Below are positions 35,229 through 47,300 of a stretch of 64,000 nucleotides of DNA, piece after piece. Source of the DNA: Phalacrocorax aristotelis (taxonomy: Eukaryota > Chordata > Aves > Suliformes > Phalacrocoracidae); the NCBI RefSeq assembly GCF_949628215.1, contig NC_134288.1:11911682-11975681 (forward strand), read 5' to 3'. The stretch's first letter is position 1. Each line of letters starts with the position of its first letter. The notes under the pieces are model-generated. The model searched no databases. It worked only from the letters and a program-made list of their open reading frames with translations, and was not told where the DNA came from. Position numbers and translations under genes: made by a program.

Positions 35229-35760
35229 CCCGGGTTGGGGGCGCCTTGGAGGTTGGGCCCGATCTTGGCGGGCCGCACGAAAAGATGGCCGCTGCGCCGC
35301 CTCTGGGGCAGCAGCGCTCAGCTGGGCGCCGAGCGGGGCCGAGGGCTGGGTCTCGTCCCTTCCCCGTCTCTCCCTCGGCGCCGCTTTGGCCGCAAGGCCT
35401 GCGCTGGCTCCGCCATGGTGCCGCCGTCTCGGCCAGGAGCTCCCGCAGCTCTGCGGCTCCTCTCCCTCCCTGACGCTGTGTTAACGGCTGAGGTGACAGC
35501 AATGGCGCTCCTTGGGAGAGGGACGCCAGCCCTGGCGGTGACAGCCGAAGTGGGAGTTGGCTGATGGTCGCCGCTCCGGTGCGGCGTGTGCAGCCACCGC
35601 GGTGCGAGGGTGTGACCGCTCCCGCACGGCCGTAGCGGGGTGCACAGCGGCAGCCGCGTCCGCGAGCTGTGCTCGGCGAGGGTCGGCCGTTCGCGGCCCC
35701 ACTGCTGCCCACAGAGCTGGCCCGGCCGTGCCGCCGGGATAACGAAGGGGGGAAGCGTCT

Positions 35761-38700
35761 GCGGTAGGGCACAGCGCGGTGTATTCATGTACAGTTCCAC
35801 CAGTTCCCACCTCTGTCGATACCTGGGCTGTGAACGGCTGGGGCTTAGGGCTCTGATCTGTGATCTCTGTCAAAATTTGTATCGGCTGCTGAGGAGGGTT
35901 AATAAACTCACCGTGACTAGATCCAGTGGGGGGTGTGAGTCAAAGCGCTCTGCAGAAAAGCCAAGCCGAGACTTCAATTTGTATATTCAAATGGAGAGCG
36001 GGCTTCACAGGTACTTCTATGGGTGAAATGCTGCTCAGAAAAATGTAATTTCACTTACACAGACTGGGAACATGGATACAATTACTGATTTTGCACTCTT
36101 GTTGTAACTGCAATAAAGCTCAGCCTTCAAAACTCACTTTCATTACAAATGTCTCTATGTTGAAACTGAGAAAATCTACAGTGTAATCAATATTTTATTA
36201 TTTTCACTTACTTCCCCAAACAAACCTCCAAGTTTATAAACAACGCAGAGTTTTGGACAAAGAGCTTCCAATATTTAGTAGTACATCCCATTAGTTGTTA
36301 GCAACATGACGAAGAAAGCTACTGTGTGACAAGTGTTCCTATTGACTGGAGAGGGCTTTTCCTCAGGGTTTAATCTAAAAACTAATCCTAATGAATTTGA
36401 CTAATTGAGAAACACCAGCGTTCAGGCTCTATTTCTGAACCGGCAGGCTTGTAAATCTCTCTCTGGTTTAGCTGTCCCGTCTGGTTCCTGTCAGCTCCTC
36501 CCCAAAAGGTGGAGTTTCTCAGGAGACGTCCATAAAGAGGCCGAGAGGGGGAAGGTGGCCCTCTCTCTGAGAGGGCTTCCTGGCTCTTCTGTGGAGGGAA
36601 GCGCTCCCCGAGCAGAGAGGAGGCAACAGAGTGTAGTTCATACCACAGTTGCTGGTTACAGGTAAAGAGTCGGTGTAATTGCTTTCTAATAAGTAGAATA
36701 ATATATTAAATCAGTAAGCCAGGAATGGGTGAGCTGCAGTTTGGCCGCACGCTGACCACAGGTGTGGTGCTGACACCTGTTTTTTTCACAGGTTGGGATG
36801 TTCAACCAACCGCAACAGAAATTTCCCTTTACCCCTTTATTGTCCCTGAGCTAAAGAAAAGTAAAAATGGATTAAAAGTGCAGCCCCTGAGTTGTGGTTT
36901 TCCTTGTCATGATAAATAGTTTGGATTTGTTTGGGGTTTTTTAAAGTATTTTTAGGGGTTGACATTTTTTCTAACTGTAATGCTAAGAAGTTTGTAATCT
37001 TCCTGTGCAGAATATTACAGCCTGCTGCATTCCCCTCCCTTTTTCTTTCATGTGCTTTCCCTAGCTCTTTGAAGTTTCTGGTAACGTCAAACCTTCTTTG
37101 AAACTGAGCTTTCATTTGAGAGAAGAGCTTTTATAACCACTTTAGTTGCAACAAACACACTTTGAGTGTTACGATTGAAGAGTTTTCTTACTGAGTCTGA
37201 AAAAAAAGTGACTTTCTAATGCATTAATTGTTTTTATTTGATAATAATACAAAGTAGTACTACTTGTAGTGACACATTTTTTGATGGCATTAGCCCCACG
37301 TGATAAAATCTGAAGTATATAAAAAAGTTCTAAAACTATTCTTTATCTTGATGCAGGCCTTTTCCCCCACTAGTATTCTGGGTGCAATGAATGCTCTGCA
37401 TGTTTGGGGTTTGAGCAGAGTCTTGAGTAACAGATGACACGTATTTTATACTAACTCCTGATACAAATCTGCCTAGTCACCTTCTGTACTCCCATTTTTA
37501 ACTTTTATCTCCCCGAATAAAACATTTAATCATCCCACATGTAATACCTGCTGCTGTCTTTAGTGAAGAGAAACACTTATGTTCCCTGGGCTTCATAGCC
37601 TGGAATACTCAAGGATTTGGAAAGAGCAAACTTGCATGGCTTTTCTTTGTTAAAACTCTCAGAATTAGGAAGGGAGTAGGAAGACACAATGCTGTGCAGC
37701 AATTCAGGGCAAAAGCTTCCTACGTCATTCCTTCTTTTCCTAGCACTAGAGCCTAACTTCTGTTAAAAACCCTCACATTGTCTCCAAAGTTGGAATGAAA
37801 CCTTTCACTTATTACTCAGGAAAAACCTTGCAGGACACTTCTGTGACTCTAAAGTTGGATTAAAAGGCACAGACACTACTTTGCTCTCAAGATACTATGT
37901 CGTGGCTTCAATCTGCCACAGTCCTACAAGAACCTTGCAGTACTAGCATGGAAAGCTGGATTTCTGGGCAAGGCTACAAAGTTGAGATTAAAAGAAACAT
38001 ATATTAACTGTAATTCAGTGCAGTTTATAGAATTTTTACACTAATTAGGATTTGATGAATCCTAATCTCAGAGAGGCATTTTGATGTCCGATATCTGGAG
38101 TTGAATGGATCCCAAACCAAAGTTGCTAATTCCTGGAGAAGTGTAAAAAAAAAAAAAAAAAAAGAAAAAAATCCCTGAAAAAAAGGTATATTTTGAGGGA
38201 GGAGGGGAGAAGGGGAGAGTTTACCTAGAACTGGTGAGGGGAATCTGTAAATTTCTGTCAGCTGGTAGGGAAGGGGATTGCTTTATTTATGTGAATATGA
38301 TTAACCCTCAGTAAAGTATTTCTCTGTGTTCATCTATGCTTTATGTGAAATGAAGTATCAGGGGCCTTGGAGAATCAAGGACCCAGAAGACATACTACCT
38401 TGACACCTGACTTATCTATTTTGAGTGATGTGCTGAACCCCAAGGACAGAGGTCTTTTTTGACACACACACAAAAAAAATAGGTAAAGATGGAGCACAGA
38501 CAACAGAAATTTGTTTCTTCTGACTTAAAATTATTAATTACCTGTTTAAAAAAAAAAAAACAAACAAAAAACCAAAAACAATGCTAGAGATGGAGGAGGG
38601 AAGAGAACTCATCCCTGCTCTTTTCATGGGTTAACTCTGTCTCTAGTTTTTACCTGGCTGCTGAAATTGGCTCACCAGCACATTCACTGAGGAAAAACTG

Positions 38701-40950
38701 AGAGAAGGGGTGAACGTAAAGTACTTTATTTAAGGGCTTTGCATCTTCAAATACTAGAAAAGGTTGCTGTCTTGGTGAAGGGAAAGGTGGGTGAGAGAGC
38801 AGAAGTGGAACCCCATCTCTGTGCAACACAAAGATGATGCCTTAGTACCTACCACAAGTAGTACTTTTATGGGTCACACCTAAGGACCTGTGAGACACTA
38901 CAAATATGAGGCCAATTTGTAGATGCCCAAAGTTTAAAAAAGAATAATTAGGGAAACCCAATGGATAAACAAATAAAGATGCATCAGCTGCAGATGACAG
39001 TCTCGGTGTACTGACTGCTTAATAGCGGAAAAGGTTTTGGAAATTAGTGGAAAAAAGTTTTAAGGAGAGTAGTGCTAGGGGAATTTGTAGTTATCTCAGG
39101 ATAAGCTTCTCTGGTGTTTAAGAAGAAGAGATAGATAAGGTGCTTATTAAACTGTTTTAGAAGCTGATTGACAGTCATTAATCTCTGCTAGGATTTCCCA
39201 GCAGTGTTTTCAGTTCAAACACTTTAGAAACTATCATCATGTTGTATGAGAGGAGGCCTAAACCGAAATAAAACTCCCATTATAAAGATCACCAGAAAAG
39301 CTCCTGCTTCCTGCCAGGACAGTGCAGATTCAGACCAGTAACCCAGGAGTAAATTTCCCAAATTAAAGGAAATTAGGCTCTAACAAGAAAAGCATTAGGA
39401 TGGGAAGGGAATGAGGCAGGGAAAGAATAGAGGTGCTGATGTGCCATTTAAATGAAGGTGACACAGGTGTTCAGTCGGCAAAGGCAGATTCTCTGACCTG
39501 GGCTTTAAAACAAAGATGTAGGGGTGTTTGTGGATTGAAAGTGTAATGTGATGGTATTCACTGGGTGTGCACAGTGAACCAGTATTATGTTAGGATGGTG
39601 TAAGCCTGTTTCATGGCTGGATCCACTATTGCAGGCAACCCCTGTTCACTGTTGGTGTGCAATTCCTTGTTTTGCATGGTCCCTTTCCCTTGGTGTGCAA
39701 TTCCTGGGTTTGAGCACTCCCAAGATGCTGATTTTGTCTATTAACAACATGTTATTAGCTTTTCCCAGGGCATAAATCACACTGCAGCTTGATCTACCAA
39801 ATCATAAGGTATTTTCCCTTTATGTGCCTCTCATTTGTTGTACTCTGTAGCTGCAGAACAAAAATTAAACTTATGTTTGTCTTTCATTATGGTCTCTTGT
39901 ACTTTTGCACAGGAATCTGTTGGGTTTTTTTTACCTCTCGGTGTTCCTGTGTGAAGTAAGTATTAATACTGCCCAGTTTTACAGGTGGAGAAAGAAGCAG
40001 ACTCTGCTATCAGACAAAAAAGCTAATAGTTGCTTTTCCAACATCATCCTGAGCTTCTACCACCAGAATTCTTGTATACAGAATATAGGCTTCTAAAAGA
40101 TGTAACGAAATTACTCGATAGAATCCTGTAATTCTATAGAATTAATGCTAAGTATGTTTTTATGTTTCCTCATGTTTTAATTCCTTAATCTGTCTTAGTA
40201 AATGCTGCACCTGTCTAGAACCCAACTGAAAACAATGTTGATAACATTGTGAGGAAAAATGTGCAGGACCAGGGTCAATCAAAGAGCCAAACTTCACACC
40301 TCCAACTGCCTAAAAGGCTTTTCAGGTGCCCAGGTCAGGAGTGTCTGCATGGAGGCTGCACACCTTGGATGTCCCATTGATTGTGAGATGTAGGTGTTCC
40401 AGGTTGCTAATATCAAAAGTGCTGACAGTAGGAACAAAACATGCAAATTGGAGTTAACTCTCCGTAACTATTTATAGCAGCTTGCATCCCAGAGAGATTT
40501 TTGAGTAGCCTAACCATTTTTAAAGGGTTTTTACTGGGAAGCCTCCATGCGGTGGATGAGTGAACGCTTCCCTTTCACAGCTCTCCATAACCTGGATGCA
40601 GAGGAAATTACTGCAGCAATTGCTCTTTGGTTTCCTAAACCAGATGGAGTAGAATAGGAAAAACAAAACCCTAATGGAATAAGCACAGGTGGGGAGTGCA
40701 GCTGATGTGAGCAGTTCGGTCTGCAAACAGCAGACAAGCTCCTCTTGCCATGTCAATCCTTTGACAAAGCAGTGCTTGTCCTGTGAGAGAAGTCACTGTA
40801 AGCGACACAGTATTTAGCAGTGATACTGTGCAGTTTTGCTCTGGGACTTGCAACCTCACAAATAATGAATAAAACTGCAGTTCCTGTGAGGTAAGATCAC
40901 CCCGCATTTTTGATAAAAACGGGAGCAGGCGTTGTTGATCCCACAAAACT
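35761..40950. other. Intergenic region between divergent GID8 and DIDO1 promoters
   Basis: No gene was recognised. It holds a plus-strand AATAAA at about 36112, a 19-A run at 38145-38163, and a 16-bp direct repeat (TTGGTGTGCAATTCCT at 39652 and 39690). ORFs here are short with no recognisable domain. A short divergent non-coding transcript from the GID8 island is possible but unproven. Confidence 0.55.
38145..38163. repeat. Poly(A) run, 19 A
   Basis: Nineteen A followed by G and six more A. It could be a simple repeat or the tail of an old retroposed element, but no target-site duplication or element body was recognised. Confidence 0.8.
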
Positions 40951-41247
40951 CCCCTGCAGAGGAAGCCCTGAAGGTGAGCCGGGCGACCCGCCTCCCGTTT
41001 TCCTCAGCGTGTGGCGGCCTCCAGCCGACGGCATGGGGGTTCCGCGGGCAGCCGCGCCGGTACGGCTGTGTGGGGAACGGCTCGGGCCGGAGGAGGACGG
41101 CGGAGCACCGCCTCACCGCGGGCGACCGGCCGGTACCGCGCCTTTCCCGCCCAGCGCCCCGCCGGGAGGCGGAGCCAACGGCCAGCCCAAGTCCTCCGCG
41201 AGCCGTGCGCAAAGGTAACGCTCTAGGCTTGCCGTTGGTCGCCCAGT

Positions 41248-41261
41248 CCGTCTCTATGGTA
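41248..41261 (-). promoter_or_regulatory. TACCATAGAGACGG element (DIDO1 promoter copy)
   Basis: The plus strand reads CCGTCTCTATGGTA, the exact reverse complement of the GID8 promoter element at 35215-35228. In each promoter the element lies within about 130-210 bp of the predicted exon 1 donor. Confidence 0.5.
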
Positions 41262-41269
41262 GCGGGGGA

Positions 41270-41376
41270 GGAGCGTCCCCGCCCAGCGCTCCGGAGCGGT
41301 TGCGAGGAGGAAATGGCGGCTGGGCTCGGCTGAGACCCGCGGCGGCGGCGGCGAGATCCCCGCACCCCTCCCCGCG
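41270..41376 (+). other. DIDO1: DIDO1 non-coding exon 1 (5' end approximate)
   Basis: It ends at a strong donor CCGCG|GTGAGTGAG in the CpG island. The transcription start is not visible, so the left edge is a guess. The exon carries a short upstream ORF (ATG at 41313-41315, six codons, TGA at 41331-41333). An alternative donor AAAG|GTAACG lies at about 41215. Additional untranslated exons before 53805 are possible. Confidence 0.55.
41313..41333 (+). CDS. Short upstream ORF in DIDO1 exon 1
   Basis: ATG followed by five codons (Ala-Ala-Gly-Leu-Gly) and TGA, in predicted untranslated exon 1. The ATG context is GGAAATGG (A at -1, G at -3 and +4). It matters only if the transcript starts upstream of 41313. 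Confidence 0.35.
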   Translation: MAAGLG

Positions 41377-44300
41377 GTGAGTGAGGGGGGGCAGCCGGAG
41401 AAGTACCGGGGCGGGAGGAGAAAGGGAGCGGGGCCGCCGTTGCGGCGGAGGGATCGCGGAAAAGGGGCGGCCGCCTCCTCCGGCCTGGACGCCTTTGGGC
41501 TCGACTAGAAAATGGAGGCGGGCGGGTGGTGCGGGTCGGGGCGGCCGGAGGGACCCCGGGGCAGCGGGCGGGGGGCCGGGCCGGGGCGGGCGGCGCGGCC
41601 TGTTTCCAGGGGACCGCCGGTGCGGCTGCAGGGCGCGGGCACGCCGGAGGCCTGGCCCCGTTCCAGAGGAGGTCGGCGACTCAATGCGGGGGCCCCGGAG
41701 GAAGCTCAGAGCCGCCGCCCCGTAAGCTCATACCGTGGTTGGGCCGGAGCGGAGAGGACGCCCTCCCCGGGCGGAGCGGAGCGGGCTAGAAGGCGGGCTC
41801 GTCCATGTTGGGGGGGGGAAGGAGAGGACGGTTGTGCTCGGAGGCGATCGACGTCATAACCAAGCTGACGCCGGCAAGCTTCTCCGTGACGTCACGACCG
41901 ACTTTAACCGCCTTTCTCGCTCAGTCTCACCGTTGCCCTAGTACCAGAGGAGGGGTTCGCCGCCGCGGCCCCACGGGGGCTGGGTGCAGGGGTAGCGCCC
42001 TTGGTCGGGGCGGGCCTCGTCGCCGCTGGGGGCTCCAGAAACCCAGCCGAAAGCTCGTTCCGGGGCTGGGGCTCTTCGGAGGGTGGGATTAAAATTTAAC
42101 TTGCCTCTGAGGTGACGTTTATTTTCTCTGGGAGATGCAGGTGATCTCCTTATTGGTGAGTTACACAAGAAGAGTTTAACTTTATCATGTTCTGGTGACT
42201 TTCTTTTGGGAAAAAGAGGAGGGGTTGGGTTTTTAGACAGTGGTAATTGTTGGCTGACTTTAAATATTCAGTAAATTCCCTGCCAATAACTATTCCCCAT
42301 CCCTTGCACTAATGTACTTAAATACTGTCTCTTGGAGGTGGTAGTTCCGAGCTCTTTATTTGGCTTGCAAAAGCCATTATATGATGGTGACCAAATTTTC
42401 GTTCATACAGTTAAGTAGTTTTCAGTTTATGCCTCCAAGTGATAGCTACATTTTAGTAGCAGAATAAGAAAATCTTACCCTTTTAGCTTGTCATTTTTAA
42501 CTTGGAAAGAACATTACTATCTCTTTAACGTGTTACAAGATGTATGTGTGTTACACTCTCCCTGCTGTTTGTATGCCAGTCATTCAAAACAGTGTAACAT
42601 GCTGTTTTCCTTGCATGGGCTTTTATGTTTTCCTTCTAGGAACTTCAGGGAGACAAAAAATGCTGGTTCCTTTTATTTAACTCAAAAGGATGTATACATC
42701 ATTCCTAATCTCCCTGGTTAATTTTTTTTTTCTTGGATAATCTGTGTGAAATTTTTTGCAGAAATAGTCCTTTTGAATACTTAGTCACCACAGCCTTAAG
42801 TAAATTATTTGGGAGCTGATATTCAACTATATTTTTCTTTATTTTATAAGGGCTTTTTCACTGTTTGCTTTTTTTGTCTGTCTTTTTTATACGGTTTTAA
42901 GTAGTAATTTTAATTGATTTAGCTTCAACTGTCTTTTAGCTACTTCTATAAACAAAATTTAGTAGCTATTCGAGCAATTTAATTGCTGGTCAATGAAAAA
43001 TGATAATGTGTAGTTACTGTACAAGTATAGCATATACTGTGTTAATTGTAATAGATATTTTGGGTTCCGCTCCACTTTTATATATGTCAGCTGCTTGTTA
43101 TCATTCTTTGACATTTGAAACTTTCTATAGGAATAAATATAGAAGTACACTCAAAATAGCTGTTCAGTTAGGCCTTACATTTTCTTCCTTTGATCGTTCC
43201 AGAAACGTATTGCACATAAAGGTATTTTAGTGCACTTTAGTGGAAGAATAAAGGCTCATGTTAGCTGCCAGCCTACTTTGAGACCGCATGACTCCAGTGA
43301 TTTGCAAATTGAATAATTGTTGATTTCAAGACTAGCGGTTAAATAATGTTTTTTTTACAAAGTTTGTTGCTTTTTAAGGGCTATTTTAGTTTATTTCTAT
43401 TGGTATGCAAATTAAGTTTTTGCTCTGCTGTGAATCTAACTACAAAATATTTATAGATTTTAAAACTGTTCAAATATCAAATAATACATGTAATTCACAC
43501 AGTGCTTCAGAGGGTGCTTTTCATATAACTGAGATGTCTTTTGAGTTTAAAAAAAAAACCAGCCAAAACCCCCTGAAACTCCCCAAAGCAATGCTAATAG
43601 AATTGTATGAGTCCAGAATAGTAAATAAAACTGAATAAATATTTTTCAATGTCTTGTGGACTCATCAAAAAGCAGTGTTCGCTTTAATCCTGCTTCACTA
43701 CTCAGATTTCCTTGCAGCAGATTGTTATTTGTTTCTTGTTTAAGTTGGTAATTGTCTTTATAGTTGTAACTTACAACTGTGGGATTTTAATTCTGTACAG
43801 CCTGAAACTTCAGCTACAAATGTTAAGTGGGGAGAGGAGGGGCAAGGATTATAGAGTCTAGGCTGAGAGTTTATAAGATTTAACTGATAAAGTGGAAGAA
43901 GGGACTGTACTCAGCAAGAGTAAGATCACGTGGCTTTCAGTTGACAGAAGCGGCAGTGTCTTTCTGCACTGGTTTTATTCTCTGGTGCACTTCTACCTAG
44001 CATCTCTCATAGTGCTACAGGAGATCTAAGGAGAGGACGTTAATGTAAGAAAGATTTATCTAGTTTGCACAAGAACTGGTTGCTTTTTTTGTGTGCTGTC
44101 AAGCCTCTTTCCTCACTAGGGGAATCTTAGTCAGCTGTGAGTTAACGCTTTGAGGGTTGTACTACTATTAAGGCTTTGTCTAATACAGCTTCTGAAATAA
44201 GTGAATACTTCACAGTTATTAATGGTGGTAGTCTCCAGAGCGTTGACAGACTTTGAGGTTAAGAAAAATCTTAAATTTCCAGTTAGGGGAGCTAAGACAC

Positions 44301-47300
44301 AAACATTAAATGTGCATTATGTGTCTTCTCACAGTAAACCCTAACCAAAATTGGAAACTGAACTGTTTACTGCATTTTTAATAACATCATCAGTGTGCTG
44401 TAATTACTGTGTTTCACTAAATTCTGAAGGAGAAATTAATTTCTCTTTTACTTCATTTGATGAAGCCTTTTTGATGTAATAAGAATGAAAGTGATAGCTG
44501 GTTTCAGATGTGGTATTTTAGCTCACGTTTTACAAATGAAATAAGGGGGGGAAAGTGTGAAAACACAGGATTTCTTTCTTCAACAGCTGTGCTGATAAGG
44601 TCAACATTTATAATCCTACAGTTGTTTTGAGTCCATTTCTGTATACACAGTTCGACTAACAACAATAACTAGACATGCCAGAGGATACAGATAGTTTACA
44701 ATGTAAAACTTCTTTTTTTCACATAGAATAGTTTAGGATGTGAAACTAGTTAATGTACTATTACGATCCAACTTGACAGAAAGCCCATACAGCTTTACTA
44801 GCTTGTGTAAAACTGTTTGAGAAGAGGGATTTTTAAGTATAGTGTAAGTATTCAAGCTGAAATTTGACAGTTGCAGAATTGAAATGTGGATGTTTAAAAA
44901 TAAGCTGTGGGATGTTGAAGAGTTAAACTGTAGGGGTCCCAGACTTAGCCCAAATAACTGTTGCTGTTCAGTTAACAGCTGAGTGTTCCTAATAGCCATG
45001 ATAAAGAAATAATTTCTTTAATCCTTCAGCAGAGGAATGTCAGACTGCGTAAATCCAAACCTTGTTTCCTGTGCAGTTGCTAAAAATGTATTTTCAGTGC
45101 TGCTGAAGAGGTCAAGTTCAGTAGCAAAAATTAAACGTTAGGCAAATAAATAATATGTATTTGTGAAATATTTTCATTCAAGGTGATGGAAGAGGAATGG
45201 TAGAGAGTATAAATGGTATATGAGTAATACCCAATACCAGTCAAAGTTTGTAACTGATATTTCTGTTGCCTAAGGACCACAGCTTGTAAAATTGGCTTGT
45301 ACTGGGGCCTGTAGAAGGTTTCTTATACAGAGATGGTTATATTTGTTTTTTTAATCTAAGCTTTTGACCACAAAAAGCTGCCTTTTTTTTTCTTAATCTG
45401 TATAAAAGGGAAAGAGAAAAAAGCAGAGCTTTTCTGCACACAACTTCTCTTAATGAGCGCATCTATTTGATATCTCATTTTTGCTCATACTGTTCAAACC
45501 CTGAAAGCGGAAGTTATCCTGATGAAAAAATTCAATTTTATTTTGTTGTCTTTGGATAAATTTTGATTGTTAGGGCAGATATGGGATTAGCTTACTCAGA
45601 ATGTAAATAAAGGCTTCAGAAGGTACTATAGGAGTAGAAAAAAAGCCAAAAATCAATCTATTTGGAAGCCAGTAGACTGTGTCTGCCTAGCCTTTTAAGC
45701 ACCCATGAAGCTCTGGACTAGAAAATACCAATGGCATGTATATAATACTTCTGTGTTCTCTTAAAATCAGGTAATGTTTCCTCAAATGCAGAAAACACTA
45801 AATTGAATGTGAATTTTGTTTATCAGACACAATTATGGGCTTACAGGTTGGAGGATGTGCATGGTCGAAGTGCCTTCTGTTAAGGTTTGACCTTTACTAA
45901 AGTTCTGTCAGTGCAGTTGTCAGTTAGCAGTTCTTTCCCCAGCTACTAACAGCCAGAGCTGTGCTGGCAAAAGCTCCAATGTGTACACAAATATCTTGGA
46001 ATCTGTTTGCTAATGTAAATTTTTCATTCAAGGATTTTTAGTGAACTTTCAAAGTCTTGCTTCCTCCTCAAACTGCCTCCCTACTTGGAAGGGCCCACGC
46101 TAGTGTGCTGTTAGAGCTTTGTTATTATGTGTGCAGCCACACTGATAAAACTCGGCTGCACCAGGATGGTGCACACCTGCTACTCCACCCTGCAAACAGA
46201 ACGACTCATACAGGTAAAAGTACAGTTTTGCAGGTGTAATTACACCAATATGAGGCGTTTATGCCAGCACGGCTCTGTTCATTAGGGGTTGTACGCCTTC
46301 ACGTTCCTGACTTGTGGAATTGTGACCGTGAATATCTGTAGTGTAGATATGAGGATAGTCTTGTCTGTTATTAAATAAAATCTCCATGTTTGCCAGATTT
46401 CTGATGGGCCTGCTGATAAACTGCCTTGAATGTTTCTATGAGAAATTGCTATTTAGCTGAATTTAGCTGTGGGAACTTCACTCTGGTTCAAAGAAGCACT
46501 TTTTGCTACTTACCCAGAACTTAACCAGAATAAAATACACTTGTAATACCTGGTGCTGTTCTCATTCTGCTGTGCTACCTACTGAGTGGTCCATCCCTTC
46601 TTTCCTTTCATTTGGTTTTTTTCCCGACTGTTCTGATCCTGTATGATGAATCTGAAATAAGAAATTTTTTTAAATGCTTTTTTGCTCGGGGAGATGATTT
46701 TTCTAGTCTGAAAGACATCAAAATAAACTTCAGCGTGTGCATTTTGCTTTGCATAAACCAGGGAACCACTTTATGCATTTTTGCTTGGAGTAATAATGTC
46801 ATACTGTGGAGTCAGTCAGTGTCTTTTTTTGTCTAACTGCTACTGCGCACTAGTCTGCTGTGCGTGCATGGTAATGTGATTCTGTGCATGCACGTTAAAT
46901 TCAACACTTCCAGGAGGTCCCGCATTCACTGCAAACGTGCAGGATTGCTGCCCTGCATGTGCGCAGTTATCCAGCATGTGAGGCAGTGGCCTTCTTATGA
47001 GGCTTACGTAAGGTAAGTGAGTAGCCTGACCGAAATCATGGGAAGGACAATGGTGTGTGTGTTTCAGACATATGGTAGAGAGGGATTTTAATAATGGGTG
47101 ACTAAAGGCATTTAATTTCTAAATTTCTAAAGGTTCATTTCTTTATGATTATAAGTACAGAGACCAAGTGAATGTATTACTTCTTCGCAGAATGAATACG
47201 TTTGCTTAATTATTTTTAAAAGCTGTCAAGTTGGTTTGCTATAAAGTTTATTGTCAGTTTAGAATATTTCTTCAATACCTTTCTCAAGCGGAAAAAAAGT

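Larger units (their letters stand above)
34480..35760. promoter_or_regulatory. GID8: CpG island and promoter of GID8
   Basis: CpG-dense DNA surrounds the predicted GID8 exon 1. It holds a TCTCGCGAGA palindrome, a CCAAT box, two ACCATAGAG elements and AAGATGGC words in both orientations (35001-35009 and 35282-35290). No TATA box was found. This composition fits a housekeeping promoter. Very long ORFs on both strands here follow from GC content. Confidence 0.85.
40960..42080. promoter_or_regulatory. DIDO1: CpG island and promoter of DIDO1
   Basis: CpG-dense DNA spans the predicted DIDO1 first exon. It has the reverse copy of the 14-bp element shared with the GID8 promoter (41248-41261), GC boxes (CCCCGCCC at about 41278) and a YY1-like AAATGGCGGC at 41311-41320. 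No TATA box was seen. Confidence 0.8.

Noticed and set aside
34325-35772. Overlapping ORFs of more than 380 codons on both strands of the GID8 CpG island
   Set aside because: They are Arg/Pro/Gly/Ala-rich, have no recognisable domain, and occur on both strands in CpG-rich DNA, where stop codons are rare. They overlap the GID8 promoter and non-coding exon.
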